From Strix aluco (Eukaryota > Chordata > Aves > Strigiformes > Strigidae), in assembly GCF_031877795.1 (NCBI RefSeq), contig NC_133946.1, positions 12,499,144-12,563,143 of the forward strand: DNA of 64,000 nucleotides, in the 5' to 3' direction. Position numbers and translations under genes: made by a program. The notes beneath the pieces were generated by a model. The model was not told the origin of the DNA. It did not search any database and saw nothing but the letters and a program-made list of their open reading frames with translations. Positions 33,275 through 46,000 of this stretch are shown piece by piece. How positions within the stretch are numbered: position 1 is the first letter of the stretch; every line of letters starts with the position of its first letter.

Positions 33275-36200
33275 ATGCCCACCGTGACGCTCTGGCTGCC
33301 CCTGGTGTGGCTGGTGGCCACTGTCACCCCGGTAAGTGTGGCCCAGGGACACGGGCTCCCCGCACCCAGGTGCCCCCATGCCCCCCCTCCCTGAGCCCCC
33401 CACCTGGGTGCCCCTGCACCCCCCCTCACCCCGGTCCTGGTACCCAGGTGCCCACCCCGGAGGCTTCTCCCAGCAGGCTGAAGCTGCTCAGGCAGCACCC
33501 GATGCTGCTGGTGCCCCCCCATCCCGCCCTGGGCCCCCCGGGGGATGTGGGGGCCCCCATCCTGCCTGCGCCCACCCCACGTGCCCACCCTGAGGAGCTG
33601 CCTGGATCAGATGTCCCCCTCAAGCCCACAGACCCCCCCAGCCCTGAGGTGCTTGAGGGAGCACCCCAGGAGCTGGGCGCCACGTCGAACGGCAGCACGG
33701 CAGCGCCCGCACCCAGCACCGCCGAGACACCCCCCAGCACCACAGAGGGACCCCCCAGCATCACAGGGGGACACCTCAGCACCACTGAGAGACCCCCCAA
33801 CACCACTGAGAGACCCCTCAGCACCACAGAGGGACCCCCCAGCACACCGGGCACCAGCGCCCCACCGTGCCCTGGGGACGAGGAGCCGTCCAAGGCCTGT
33901 GGGGCACCCACGGAGGAGCAGCGGGCAGCCGTGGCCGAGGCACTGGGCACCTTCGCCCTCCGCTTCTACCAGCACATGGCGGAGGCTGCCCAGCCCGACG
34001 CCAACCTGCTCTTCTCCCCCATCAATGTGGTCATGGGGCTCTCGCACCTTCTGCTGGGTGAGGGGCTGCCCGCCGGCACCAGCACCGGCACCACCCGCGG
34101 CCGGCCCGGCCCGGCATGGCCTCGCTGAGCCTCCCCTGTGCCCGCAGGTGCCCGCGGTGAGACCCGTGAGCGCCTGGCCGCCGTCCTGGCACACCCCCCG
34201 GGGCTGGCCTGCCCGCACGCGGCCCTGCGGCAGCTCGCCAGCGCGCCCGGACTCTTCTCCGCCGCACAGATCTTCCACCACCCAGGTGAGGCGGGTGCTG
34301 GTGGGGCCGCCGGGGCCGGGGCCGGCGCGGGGCTGATGCCAACCGTGCCATCGGGCAGGACTGAGCCTCCGGCCCCGCTTCCTCAATGAGTCCTGGCACT
34401 TCTATGGCGCCCCGCCCGCGGGCGCTGAGCGGCAACGAGAGCCTGGACCTGCTGCGCGTCAACGCGTGGGTGCGCGAGGCCAGCCAGGGGCTGCTGCCCG
34501 CACTCCTGCCTGCGCTGCCCCCACAGCCCCACCTGATGCTGCTCAGCGCCGTCCACCTCCAGGGTATGGCCCCGGGACGGGATCTGCCCCAGAATCTGCC
34601 CCCAGGGTTGGCTCAGGGATCTGCCCCAGGATTTGCCCCAGAATCTGCCCCGGGGGGTTGGCTCAGGGATCTGCCCCAGGATTTGCCCAGGGGGTTGGCT
34701 CAGGGATCTGCCCCGGGATCTGCCCAGCAGCCATTGTGCGTCTGAGCCCGAGGTCGTCCCACGTGGCCCCCGGGTCCCCCCCGTCCCCCGCAGCCCCGGT
34801 GCCGTGTCCCTGCAGCCACATGGCGCACGCCGCTGAAGGCCAAGCAGACGATGCCGCTGCCCTTCCTGCGCCCCGGGCGCCCTCCCCGCATGGTGCCCAC
34901 CATGACCAGCAAGAAGTACCCGGTGGCCTCCTTCATTGACCCCCGCCTGCAGGTCCAGGTACCCACCGCTGGCTGGGGCACGGGGGGGATGTTGGGCTGT
35001 GGCGTCACTCCCTTGGCACTTGGTGGGGAGGATAAAAGGGTGTGACATCACTGCAGCGGCACTGGGGGGGTTGCTGGGCTGTGACATCACTGCGGTGGTA
35101 CTGGGGGGGTTGCTGGGCTGTGACGTCACTGCGGTGACACTGGGGGTGTTGCTGGGCTGTGACATCACTGCGGTGGTACTGGGGGGTTTGCCGAGCTGTG
35201 ACATCACTGCAGTGGCGCTGAGGGCCGGGGCCCATCCGCAGGTGGGGCGGCTGGAGCTGAGTGGGGGGATGAGCCTGGTGGTGCTGGTGCCACAGGGGCC
35301 CCTGGAGGCACTGGGGGCCCTGGAGCGGGCGCTGGACCCCCCCACCTTCCTGGGGCTGCTGCGGCGGGCGGCCCACACCCCCCCCCGGGCCACTGCCCTG
35401 GCCCTGCCCCGCCTGCGCCTCGACCTCGCCCTGGACGTGGTGGCCCTGGTCCACGACATGGGTAAGGCCACCAGCACACCCCCCCCCCCCCCCCCCCCGA
35501 CCCAGGGCCTGCCCTGGACATCACAGGGTGGGCTGGGGGCGATGTCACTTCCTGCGCAGGAGGCCATGTGCAGTGATGTCACTCCCTGCGGGACGTCACT
35601 GGCCCCTCCCTGGTCCCTATTCGGGTCCCTTTCCCCAGTGTCCCCAGTGTTCCCCAATGTCGCTAGTGTCCCCATGCCTTTGGTGTCCCCAGGGTTCCTC
35701 AGTACGCCCATGTTCCTGGTGTCCCCTGTGTCCCCAGTGCCCCTGATGTGCCCCACTGCCCCCGTGCCCCCAGTGCCCATAATGTCCCCCTTGTCCCCAG
35801 TGTCCCCCAGTACCCACGTCCCCATATTACCCCTGCTCTCTCCGGTGTCCCCAATGTCCCCAGTATCCCCGATCTCCCTGGTGTCCCCCCACATCCCTTA
35901 GGGTCCCCTGGTGCCGCCCATTGCCCCCAATGTCCCCGGTGTGCCCCTGGCGTCCCCCACATCCCCAGGGTCCCCAAGGCCCCCCACTTCTCCCCCCTGT
36001 CCCCCGCGCACCCCCCGGGGTCCCCGTGGGGGCGGCTCTGAGATGGCTGCCACAGACTATGGGCTGTTCCTGGACGCGGAGCTGTGCGGGCTAGCGCGGG
36101 GCCCGGCGGTGACGGTGGACGCGGCGCGGCACCGGGCGGTGCTGGCGCTGGACGAGGCCGGCGTGGAGGCGGCGGGTGCCATGGCCACCTCGGTGGCCCG

Positions 36201-36306
36201 CACGGCCCTGCTGCTGGAGGCCCTGCGCCCCTTCCTCTTCGTCCTCTGGCACGACGCCGGCGCCATCCCCCTCTTCATGGGCCGCCTCAGCGACCCCCAG
36301 CCCTGA
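33275..36306 (+). CDS. SERPING1: SERPING1, plasma C1 esterase inhibitor (serpin)
   Basis: Exons 33275-33331 (signal peptide MPTVTLWLPLVWLVATVTP), 33448-34057, 34148-34285, 34359-34563, 34816-34958, 35242-35461 and 36056-36306. The second exon encodes a mucin-like Thr/Pro/Ser domain with STTE(G/R)PP(S/N) repeats, then two cysteines and the first serpin helices (ANLLFSPINVVMGLSHLLLG). Later exons give MTSKKYPVASFID, MSLVVLVPQGP and the reactive loop ATSVARTALLLE with P1-P1' Arg-Thr conserved, ending RPFLFVLWHDAGAIPLFMGR. It inhibits C1r/C1s, MASPs, kallikrein and factor XIIa in plasma (family knowledge). Four cysteines match the two human disulfides. Exon 4 is one base too long for both of its neighbours: the frame moves from FLNESWHFYGAP to RALSGNESLDLL around an apparent extra C in the GCCCCGCCCGCGGG stretch (about 34,409-34,422). 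Confidence 0.92.
33720..33850 (+). repeat. Mucin-type coding repeat in SERPING1
   Basis: About six 24-base copies encode S-T-T-E-(G/R)-P-P-(S/N) variants. They correspond to the O-glycosylated Pro/Thr repeats of the human N-terminal domain, but with a different unit sequence. Confidence 0.85.
34575..34740. repeat. Minisatellite in SERPING1 intron 4
   Basis: GGGTTGGCTCAGGGATCTGC and CCCAGGATTTGCCCCAGAAT words repeat about four times at roughly 35-45 bases. Confidence 0.85.
35040..35225. repeat. 40-bp minisatellite in SERPING1 intron 5
   Basis: Five copies of GGGCTGTGACATCACTGCGG followed by TGGTACTGGGGGGGTTGCT. Copies vary between TGACATCA and the CRE word TGACGTCA. Confidence 0.9.
35640..35990. 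repeat. C-rich low-complexity repeat in SERPING1 intron 6
   Basis: Irregular GTCCCCAGTGTCCC-like words fill most of the last intron. No coding potential is supported. Confidence 0.75.
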
Positions 36307-36354
36307 CCCCTGCCCTGACCCCTGCCTGCGCCTGCCCATGCCCCAGCTGCCCAC

Positions 36355-36660
36355 CTGCCCCTGCCCTCCCTCCTCTCACCCCTCCCTCCCTCCTTCCCTC
36401 CTTCCTCCTCCCCCTTGTCCCTACTTTCTTCCCTCCCTCCTCCCATCCCTCCTGCCCACGTCCCTCCTTCTTTCCCTCCATCCTTCCTTCTTTTTCCTCC
36501 CTCCAGCCCCTGTCCCTCCCTCCTCCCTCTCCCTCTTTCCCTCCAACCACCCTCCAGCCCCTATCCTTCCCTCGTTTCCCTCCCTCCCTCCTCCCTCCCT
36601 GCTTCTCCCTCCCTCCCTCCTTCCCCACCTCCCCACCCCTCCCTCCCCCATCTCCCCACC
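36355..36660. repeat. Polypyrimidine (CCTT/CCTCC) tract in the SERPING1 3' UTR
   Basis: About 300 bases almost purely C/T on the plus strand, made of CCTCCCTCCTTCC words with few interruptions. Strong strand asymmetry of this kind can form triplex DNA. Confidence 0.9.
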
Positions 36661-36747
36661 CATCACCCCCTCCCAGCCCCACAGGGCAGTGTGGGGTCCC
36701 TGCCCCCCCTGCTCCCCCCCTCCCCGTGCCTCGGGCCCTGAGGCCCC

Positions 36748-36753
36748 AATAAA
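36748..36753 (+). terminator. SERPING1 polyadenylation signal
   Basis: AATAAA about 440 bases after the stop codon, beyond the polypyrimidine tract. Confidence 0.85.
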
Positions 36754-36971
36754 CGCACCCACCGACCACTGCGCGGCTGCTGCGTGTGGGGAGGGGAAGG
36801 GACAGCCCGGGTGCCGGAGAGGCAAGTTGGGGGCTATCAGGGACACCCCCCCCACCCCAGGGTCCCCCTGGCTGCGTGCCAGGTGTCACCCCGGGGTGCC
36901 AGGGCTGAGCCAGGGGAGGTGGCAGCGCCGGGGGCAGGCGACACCCAGCACCTTCCTAAAAAAAAAAAGCC

Positions 36972-36977
36972 TTTATT
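36972..36977 (-). terminator. YPEL4 polyadenylation signal
   Basis: AATAAA on the minus strand, next to a T8 run and about 200 bases past the stop codon. It converges with the SERPING1 signal about 220 bases away. Confidence 0.85.
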
Positions 36978-37176
36978 GCCCTAGAAAAGCCCCCACAGCC
37001 CCCACGTGCTGGTGACAGGCACCGCACCCCCCCCAGGGGGGCACCGGCTGGCACCGGGTGCCCTCGGGGCATCGGCAGAGGTGCAAGGGCGGGGGGACCC
37101 GCTGCCAGCACCCCAGCATAGGTGCCCGCCGGGGCGGGGGTGCCGCTGGGTGGGGGTGTCCCGCCGAGCCCCCGCC

Positions 37177-38441
37177 TCAGTCCCAGCCGTTCTCCTTCAC
37201 CATGTGCGACATCTCGATGATGAACTTCCCCTCCTTGTACTTCTGGCTGCTCTCGAAGGCCTGCTCCTGGGGGGGGGTGGGCAGCGTGAGACACCCCCTG
37301 CCCACAGCGGGGTGCCCTCCCCACTGCCTTCACCGCGGTTTTGGGGTGCCCACAGCCCACAGCAGAGGTTTGGGGCGCCCAGGGTGGTTTTGAGGTGCCC
37401 AGGTGAGGGATTTGGGGTGCTGGGGCAGTGCCTGCGGGGCGGACTCTGGGTGCCCCGGGAGGTGCCCGCGGCAGGAGTTGGGGTGCCGGGGTGGGGGTGC
37501 CAGGCACGGGGGCACTCACGTATTTCCAGCCCAGGGTGGTCTTGCAGCTCTGGCAGAAGATGTCGGCCACCGAGTGCAGCCCCGTCAGCAGCAGCCGCTG
37601 CTCCGCCGGGCCGCAGCCCACGTTCACCCTGCGCCCGAGAGCGGCGGGTCTGCCACCGGCACGGCACTGCTGGGACCCCCCCGGTGCCCACAGCCCAGCG
37701 CCCCCCTGCCGTCCCCCCGCCCCGGGGTACTCACACGGAGTTGAACAGGTAGGCACGGCCATGGCTGCCCTGGAAGGACTGCGGGGACACGGCATGAGTC
37801 ACCGGCTGGGCCCCGTGTCCCCGGGGACCCTGAGGGGAGACACCCAGCACCCCGGGGACACTGTGGGGGACACACCCACCACCCTGGGGATACTGAAGGG
37901 GGACACTCAGCGGCCTGGGGACAGCATGGGGGGACACCCACCACTCTGGGGACACTGTGGGGGACACACCCACCACCCTGGGGATACTGAGGGGGACACC
38001 CACCGCTGTGGGGACACTAAGGGGACACCCACCACCCTGAGGACAGCACGGGAGGACACCCACCACCCTGGGGACACTGTGGGGGACACACCCACCACCC
38101 TGGGGACATCATGGGGGCACTCTTGTCACACAAGGGGCACCGTGGGGGTATCGCTGGCTGTCCCAGTGCCCTGGGACATCACGGCAGGAGGTGCCCGCTG
38201 TGCCAGGGCCACCCCGGGAGGAAGCCCAGTGCCCCGGGGTCACCGCGGGGGGGGACGTGGGGACGGTGGGGGCCGCGGGCGCAGCGCGGGGGGCACCTTG
38301 GAGATGAGCTCCTCGTGCCTGGCCAGGTGGGCCCGGCAGTGGACGCAGCTGTAGGTGCGGTGGGAGCGCGGCAGGTAGCTGTGGAAGGTCCGGGGGGACA
38401 GGCGGGCGGTGGGGGGCAGGCGGCGGCGGGGGGGGGGGCAT
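37177..38441 (-). CDS. YPEL4: YPEL4, yippee-like zinc-binding protein
   Basis: Coding exons on the minus strand: about 38441-38297, 37778-37735, 37628-37520 and 37266-37177. Family sequence is near complete: [71 protein letters not shown], and [20 protein letters not shown] before the stop. The Yippee zinc-binding pairs CVHC and CQSC are intact. The role is unclear; yippee proteins associate with centrosomes and nuclei. Exons 2-4 are clean and in phase. The start is uncertain: the only suitable ATG (38441-38439) is followed by eleven C bases. With eleven the ATG is out of frame with TFHSYLP; with ten it would be in frame. Position next to SERPING1 and CLP1 separates YPEL4 from its paralogues. 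Confidence 0.9.
37795..38110. repeat. Minisatellite in a YPEL4 intron
   Basis: CCACCCTGGGGACACTGTGG and GGGACACACCCACCACCCTG words repeat with a period near 30 and higher-order units near 60, about nine copies. Confidence 0.9.
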
Positions 38442-39125
38442 GGCGGGGGGCAGGGCCCCGGGGGGGCGCGGGGGGGCGGGGGGCACCGTGCACCCCCCGC
38501 AGAGCCGCTCGCAGGGGAAGCAGCGCAGCAGAGCGCCGAGAGCCGTCGTTCCTCTCGCGCCGAGGTCGGGGGGGCACCGCCGCCCCGGGCCCCCCCAGGT
38601 GAGAAGGAGGCGGAAAAGGGGGGCGGCCTGCAAAGGGTTAAAGGGGGACAGTGAGCAGGGGGGCGGCACTGCCTGCCCCCCCCCCCAATACCCCCAGTTC
38701 TCGGTCCCGCCTCGCCCCCCCCCCGCCCCGATGCCAGCTGAGACCGGGCCGGCTCATCGCAGGAGCGAGGGGCAGCGCGGGTGGCACCGCCCCGTCCCTG
38801 CTGTCCCCGGGGGGGCCTCAGAGAAGGGGGGGGCAGAGGGGGGACCGAGGGTCTGGGGAAAGGGGGGGGTCCTCCTAAGCGGGGTCCGGGAGTCCCGGGA
38901 GAGCGTGGGGGTCCCGGGGGGGGTATTGAGAGTCCCGGGGGGGGGTGATGGGGGTCCCGGGGAGGGGATGGGGTGCCGGGGGGGGGCCGGGACGGGAGGA
39001 TGGGGGGGACACGATGGGGGGTCTCGGGGGGACACGATGGGGGTGCCGGGGGGGCCCGATGGAGGGCCCGAGGGCGGACACCCGAGGGTTCCCGGGGGGG
39101 CCGGGGGGGCCCGGGAGCCGCTCAC

Positions 39126-39283
39126 CGCCTGCCGCTGTCCCCGCTGCCGCTGCCGCCGCTGCCGCTGTCCCCGGGGCGGGCGCCGGGCGGGGGCACCGGG
39201 CGGCCGCGGGGGGGGCGGGGGGGCCCTGCGTGCCCGGGGACTGCATCACGGCACCGTGACTCATCCCGCCGCCGCGACGTCAC
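39126..39283 (-). promoter_or_regulatory. YPEL4 promoter and likely noncoding first exon
   Basis: A donor, AGGCG|GTGAGC on the minus strand, at 39126 would end a noncoding exon. Just upstream are an AP-1 site TGACTCA (39257-39263) and a CRE-like GACGTCAC (39276-39283). Confidence 0.5.
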
Positions 39284-39415
39284 CGCCCGGCACCTCCGGC
39301 GTCAGCCCGGCGGCGGGGGGCGCTGCGGGAGCCGGGCCCCACCTGGCCCCCCCGGTCCCCCCGTGTACCCAGCCCTGCCCCCCCCCCCCCCCTCGGGGGG
39401 GCACCCTCGGGGCAC

Positions 39416-39612
39416 ATGCAAATGAGATGTAAATCAGGCGGGGGGAAGGGGGGCGTGTGTGGGGGCGGCTGCGTGCAGATGACATGCAAACGAGATGCAA
39501 ATGAGCCCTGGAGCCATGCTGGCGGATCCGAGGGGCGCAGCCTAATGAGATGCAAATGAGGCGAAGGGATGCGGCGCGGGGTCCCGGGGCGGTATGCAGA
39601 TGAGATGCAAAT
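39416..39612. promoter_or_regulatory. Homotypic cluster of octamer (ATGCAAAT) sites between YPEL4 and CLP1
   Basis: Four perfect ATGCAAAT sites (39416-39423, 39495-39502, 39550-39557, 39605-39612), all plus-oriented and each followed by GAG. One-mismatch relatives lie at 39427 (ATGTAAAT), 39484 (ATGCAAAC) and 39594 (ATGCAGAT). Spacing of exact copies is 79, 55 and 55 bases. ATGCAAAT is the POU/Oct recognition sequence. Confidence 0.75.
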
Positions 39613-39717
39613 GAGCCCCGGGGAGCAGCGGCAGGCTCGGCCTCCGCCTCCCAGGGGGCACAGCGCCATCGCCCCACCCCCCGTGCGTCATCACGTCACC
39701 CCGGCGGCCCCGCGCCG

Positions 39718-39782
39718 CTGCCATGGCAACCCTCGCCGCACCTCCCAGCGCGCCCGGCGCGCCGCTCTGACGTCACTTCCGG
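39718..39782 (+). promoter_or_regulatory. CLP1 core promoter (X-box-like, CRE, ETS)
   Basis: TGCCATGGCAACC (39719-39731) resembles an RFX X-box. TGACGTCA (39768-39775) overlaps ACTTCCGG (ETS). A donor near 39,816 (CCCCG|GTAGGT) ends a short noncoding exon. This is a TATA-less housekeeping arrangement. Confidence 0.65.
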
Positions 39783-39824
39783 CGCAGCCTCGCCGGCCGG
39801 AAGCGCGGCGACCCCGGTAGGTGA

Positions 39825-42437
<2,613 letters not shown>

Positions 42438-42553
42438 CGGGGCAGCAGGCCTTCCTCCCGCCCGCCCCCCTCCTCCTCTTCCCCCGGGGGGGTCCCTTGC
42501 GCTCGCCGGCCTTGGCCCCGCTCTTCGGTTTTATACTTTTTGTACCGTTTGTT

Positions 42554-42559
42554 ATTAAA
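42554..42559 (+). terminator. CLP1 polyadenylation signal (ATTAAA)
   Basis: ATTAAA about 120 bases after the CLP1 stop. The ZDHHC5 CpG island starts almost at once, so the two genes are tightly spaced in tandem. Confidence 0.75.
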
Positions 42560-42783
42560 TCTCGAAGCCTTTTGCTGGTGGGTGGGTGTCTGCCCAGCGC
42601 GGGGTGGGGGGCCCGGGGCTGGGCAACCTTCTGGGGAGGGGGCGGCGGAAGCCGGGCCGCGGCGAGGGGCTCGGCCCCAGACCTGGGCTGGGACGGGGGG
42701 GTGCCGGTCCCGGGGCGCCTCCGCGGGTGCCCCGCCGTGCGCGGCGCCGCGTGCTCCCCCCGCCTCCCCGCGGTGGTACGTTC

Positions 42784-43039
42784 TGCGCATGCGCCCTTCC
42801 CCGCCGCGGAGCCGCCTGCGCGCCGCCGGCCCCGCCCCGCCGCACGCCCCGCGCGCATGCGCCTCGGCCCTGCCGGGCGGTGCCCGGCGCGGCGGCCAAT
42901 GGGGAGCGGCGGCGGGGGCGCGCGCGGCCGACGGGCGGTGCGCAGGCGCGGCCGTGACGTTGTGCGGAGCCGCCGAGCGCGGCGACGGTTCGTGCCCGGG
43001 AGCGTTGGTCGCGCGCTCGCGGCCTCCCGCCCGCCGCTG
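42784..43039 (+). promoter_or_regulatory. ZDHHC5 promoter with NRF1 sites and noncoding exon 1
   Basis: Two exact NRF1 palindromes GCGCATGCGC (42785-42794 and 42853-42862), a third variant TGCGCAGGCGC (42939-42949), and a CCAAT box (42896-42900). A donor, CGCTG|GTGAGT, at 43039 ends the untranslated first exon. Confidence 0.7.
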
Positions 43040-46000
43040 GTGAGTCGCGTGGGCCGAGACGCCCCCCCCCCAACCCCCCCTCCGGTCCTGCCGCCGCCGC
43101 CCCCTCTTCCCCCCACCCCTCCTCATCCTCCTCCTCCCGCGGGCACCGGCTCGGCCGCGCAGGCCCGGCCGCCCCCTCCCCGCCCCTCCTCAGCCGGCCG
43201 GTCTCCCGCGCCCCTCCCCGGGGCCTGGCTGCTGCCGCCCCCGCCCGCCCGCCGCAGGCCTCCCGTGTGCCGCCGCCCCCGTGCGCCGCTCGGGCCGTGT
43301 CCCGGTTTCCCCCCGCGCTGTGCTCGCCCCGGGACCCCGGCGGCGAGCCTCCTGCCCGCGACCCCGGCACCCCGGCGGGGCCGCGGCCGCGGGGACCGGC
43401 CCCTTCCCGGCCCGCCCCGCGGAGGAAGGGTTCGGCCCACGAGCACCCCCGCGGGCCTGGCCCGGCCCTGGGGTGTCCCCGCCGCGCCGTCCCGCACGGC
43501 CGGCCCTGCCCGCCCTGATCTCCCGTAGCCCGGCCCTGCCCAGTGGCCCCGTCACCTCCTGGACGGCAGCTCCGCTTCCCCCTGCCCCCCCTGCCCGGTC
43601 TTCCTCCGCTGGGCCCCTTCTCCTCGCCGAAACCCCCCTCCCGCGCCCGTCCCTTCCGAGGAGCCTCTCCGGGCCGGGCTGGACGTTGCCCGAGGCCGGG
43701 GGCAGCTGAGGGCGAGCGGCGGGGGCGGTGGGGCAGGGCTGGGAGGGGAGAGCCGGGCCTGAGGGTACGGGCCGCTGCTGCCTGCGAGTGGGGCGTAAGC
43801 ACACCCCGACGGGGCTCCCTCCCGTGCCCCAGCGGGGCTCCGTCCCAGCGCCGCCGCCTCCCCGCAGCCCGGCTCGGGGACAGGCAGCACCAGGCAGTGT
43901 GCGGCTCCCTCCTGCCCGGGCGGCCCTGGCCTCCCGTACGGAACGTTCACATGGACACATTTGCTCACCCGTACCTGGGACTGCCCCCGGTGCCTCTGCC
44001 AAAATGTTAATATCTTTGTTTTTTGGAAGCCTGGCGTCTGAGTGTACGCGCTTTGACTCTTGTGGTCTGACGAGGAGCAGAAGTTAAAGCCCCGCTCTCT
44101 GGGCAGAGTCCTGTCCCACACGTGCAGAGCCTGATTCCTCCTCAAAGCACGTTTCCGCGTTGTGTTCCCGGGTTTTGGCAGTGTAATGGATTGCGTTGGC
44201 AGGTGTTCAACCTGACTTTTCTCCTCAGAAGTCCCAAATTCTAAACACGAGGTGTGCAAATCTCAATTTATTGCATCTGTGTATTTGGTCGCACCTCCCC
44301 GGGATGAGATAAAACCCTGGCGTTGCGCCCGCGTTCATCTCGCTGATTCGGGAGGTGGTCGGCTGCTCTCGCGTTCCTCCCGGGGGCTCCCTGGAAGGGG
44401 TTTGCCCCGGGTCGGCCAGCTTTTGCTCGGGCATGGATCTGAATTTGGGTGTTTAGAGAAGCAGCCTTCTCTGTACTAGGTGCTACTGATTTTTGGGGGG
44501 GAGGGGGGGGGATAAAGTACAACTAGAGCCTTATCTAGATCAAAACGAGGAGAGTTGATCTTAGAGTGTCTTAGCGGGCTTAATCTAATTATCACCTTCG
44601 CTACCTCCGGCCGAGGCAGCGGTTGTTCTTTAGCAGAGCGCTTTATTCCTGTTGGTTTCTGAGGTTCAAGCCTCGACTGGAGACGGAGAAGGTGGGAATT
44701 GGGTGGAGCTGGCGGGGCCCAAGGGGAGACCTTTAGCTCCTGTGTCAGAGGCCTGTTTGACGTTGACGTCTGTCGCTGTGCCCGTTGTTTCCGTTGCCAA
44801 CTGTTGCGTCTCATAATGCAAAGGCAAGAGGCTGGATTTGTTCCTCGCTCACTGTGACGCGGCTGCGATGGATGAGACGTTGTTCTTCCCTGCTTTGCCC
44901 GTAAAATGGGGCTAATCCTGTGTAAACCAGCGAGACGGGCGGAGGAAGGAGGATGGGAGTGGTGTAAGCCAGGCCAGGAGATAAGCACCGAGTGGATGCC
45001 AGCCTCCTAGCTGTTGTCTGCAGTAAAATATTTGTCCATTTTCTGTATCTTATTCTCCTTAAAAAACGTGTACGTCTAGCTGCAGAGGAACGCAGTTGTG
45101 AGATGCGGGCCGTTTCACTTGAAGCCTGGGGATGGCCACAGAGGCCTTTTCTGGCTTCCAAACTTCCCCCCAGAGCAGAAGCGTCTGCTACGTGTGGCTG
45201 TGCATCTTCCTTTTGAACTAAAAGCAGGGAAGTGTCACCAAATCGTCTCTTTGAGGCAGGGACTCCTATTTATGTACAGCGCAGAGCTCAGCAAGGCCTG
45301 AGCTCTGTATTACTGTGGCACAGGCGATAAGAAAATTGTCTTCCAGGGGGAGACCCCGCTGCTTCGTGTTGTGGAGGGAGTCTCGGCGTTTACTTTCCCC
45401 GTGACGGCTTTGCATTTTAGTTTGCAGTTTGCATCTTGGCAGTTGGTGTCCAGTCCTGTTTTCTGGGCTAAAAAAATCCTTTGACTTCTCGCTGGCTGGG
45501 TCCTGTGATTGCAGGCACCCCCTGTGGCAAAGGGGTGCTGGCTGGAGCCTGTTTCCCATCTCAGGGTACCTCTCCGTGCTGGAGGATGGGGAGGGTGGCA
45601 GAGAGGGGTGGTGGTCTCGTGCTGGTGGTCTCCAGTGCAGGACGTTTACTCTGGTTCAGCTGTGCTGCTGCCTGGCAGATTTGAACACTTTTGCTCTCTC
45701 TGCTGGTTTTTAGAGGCTTAAATCTCTGCGGTAGATGAGAGCAGAGAGCCTGTGGAGGGAGAAGAAGGGAGCCCTTGACCTCGGGCTGCCGTTCTTGCTT
45801 GGGCTCAGTGGTGGGAGGTTGGGGGTGCCGAGGCCAGCAGCAAGCTCTGGAACGGGCTCCTCTGCATGACTCCCGGGTGTAGTTAATCAAAGCACAGCAG
45901 GAACAGGTAAAGCACATCCTGTATGTGTGTGATCCTGGGTCTGCCCTGCCTGGGAGTTGCCTCACGTGGAAGGAATTGCTTGTCTGTCTGACCCACGCCG

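Noticed and set aside
39261-39724. Minus-strand ORFs with HLHLIC repeats
   Set aside because: They translate the octamer array and its flanks; there is no gene support.
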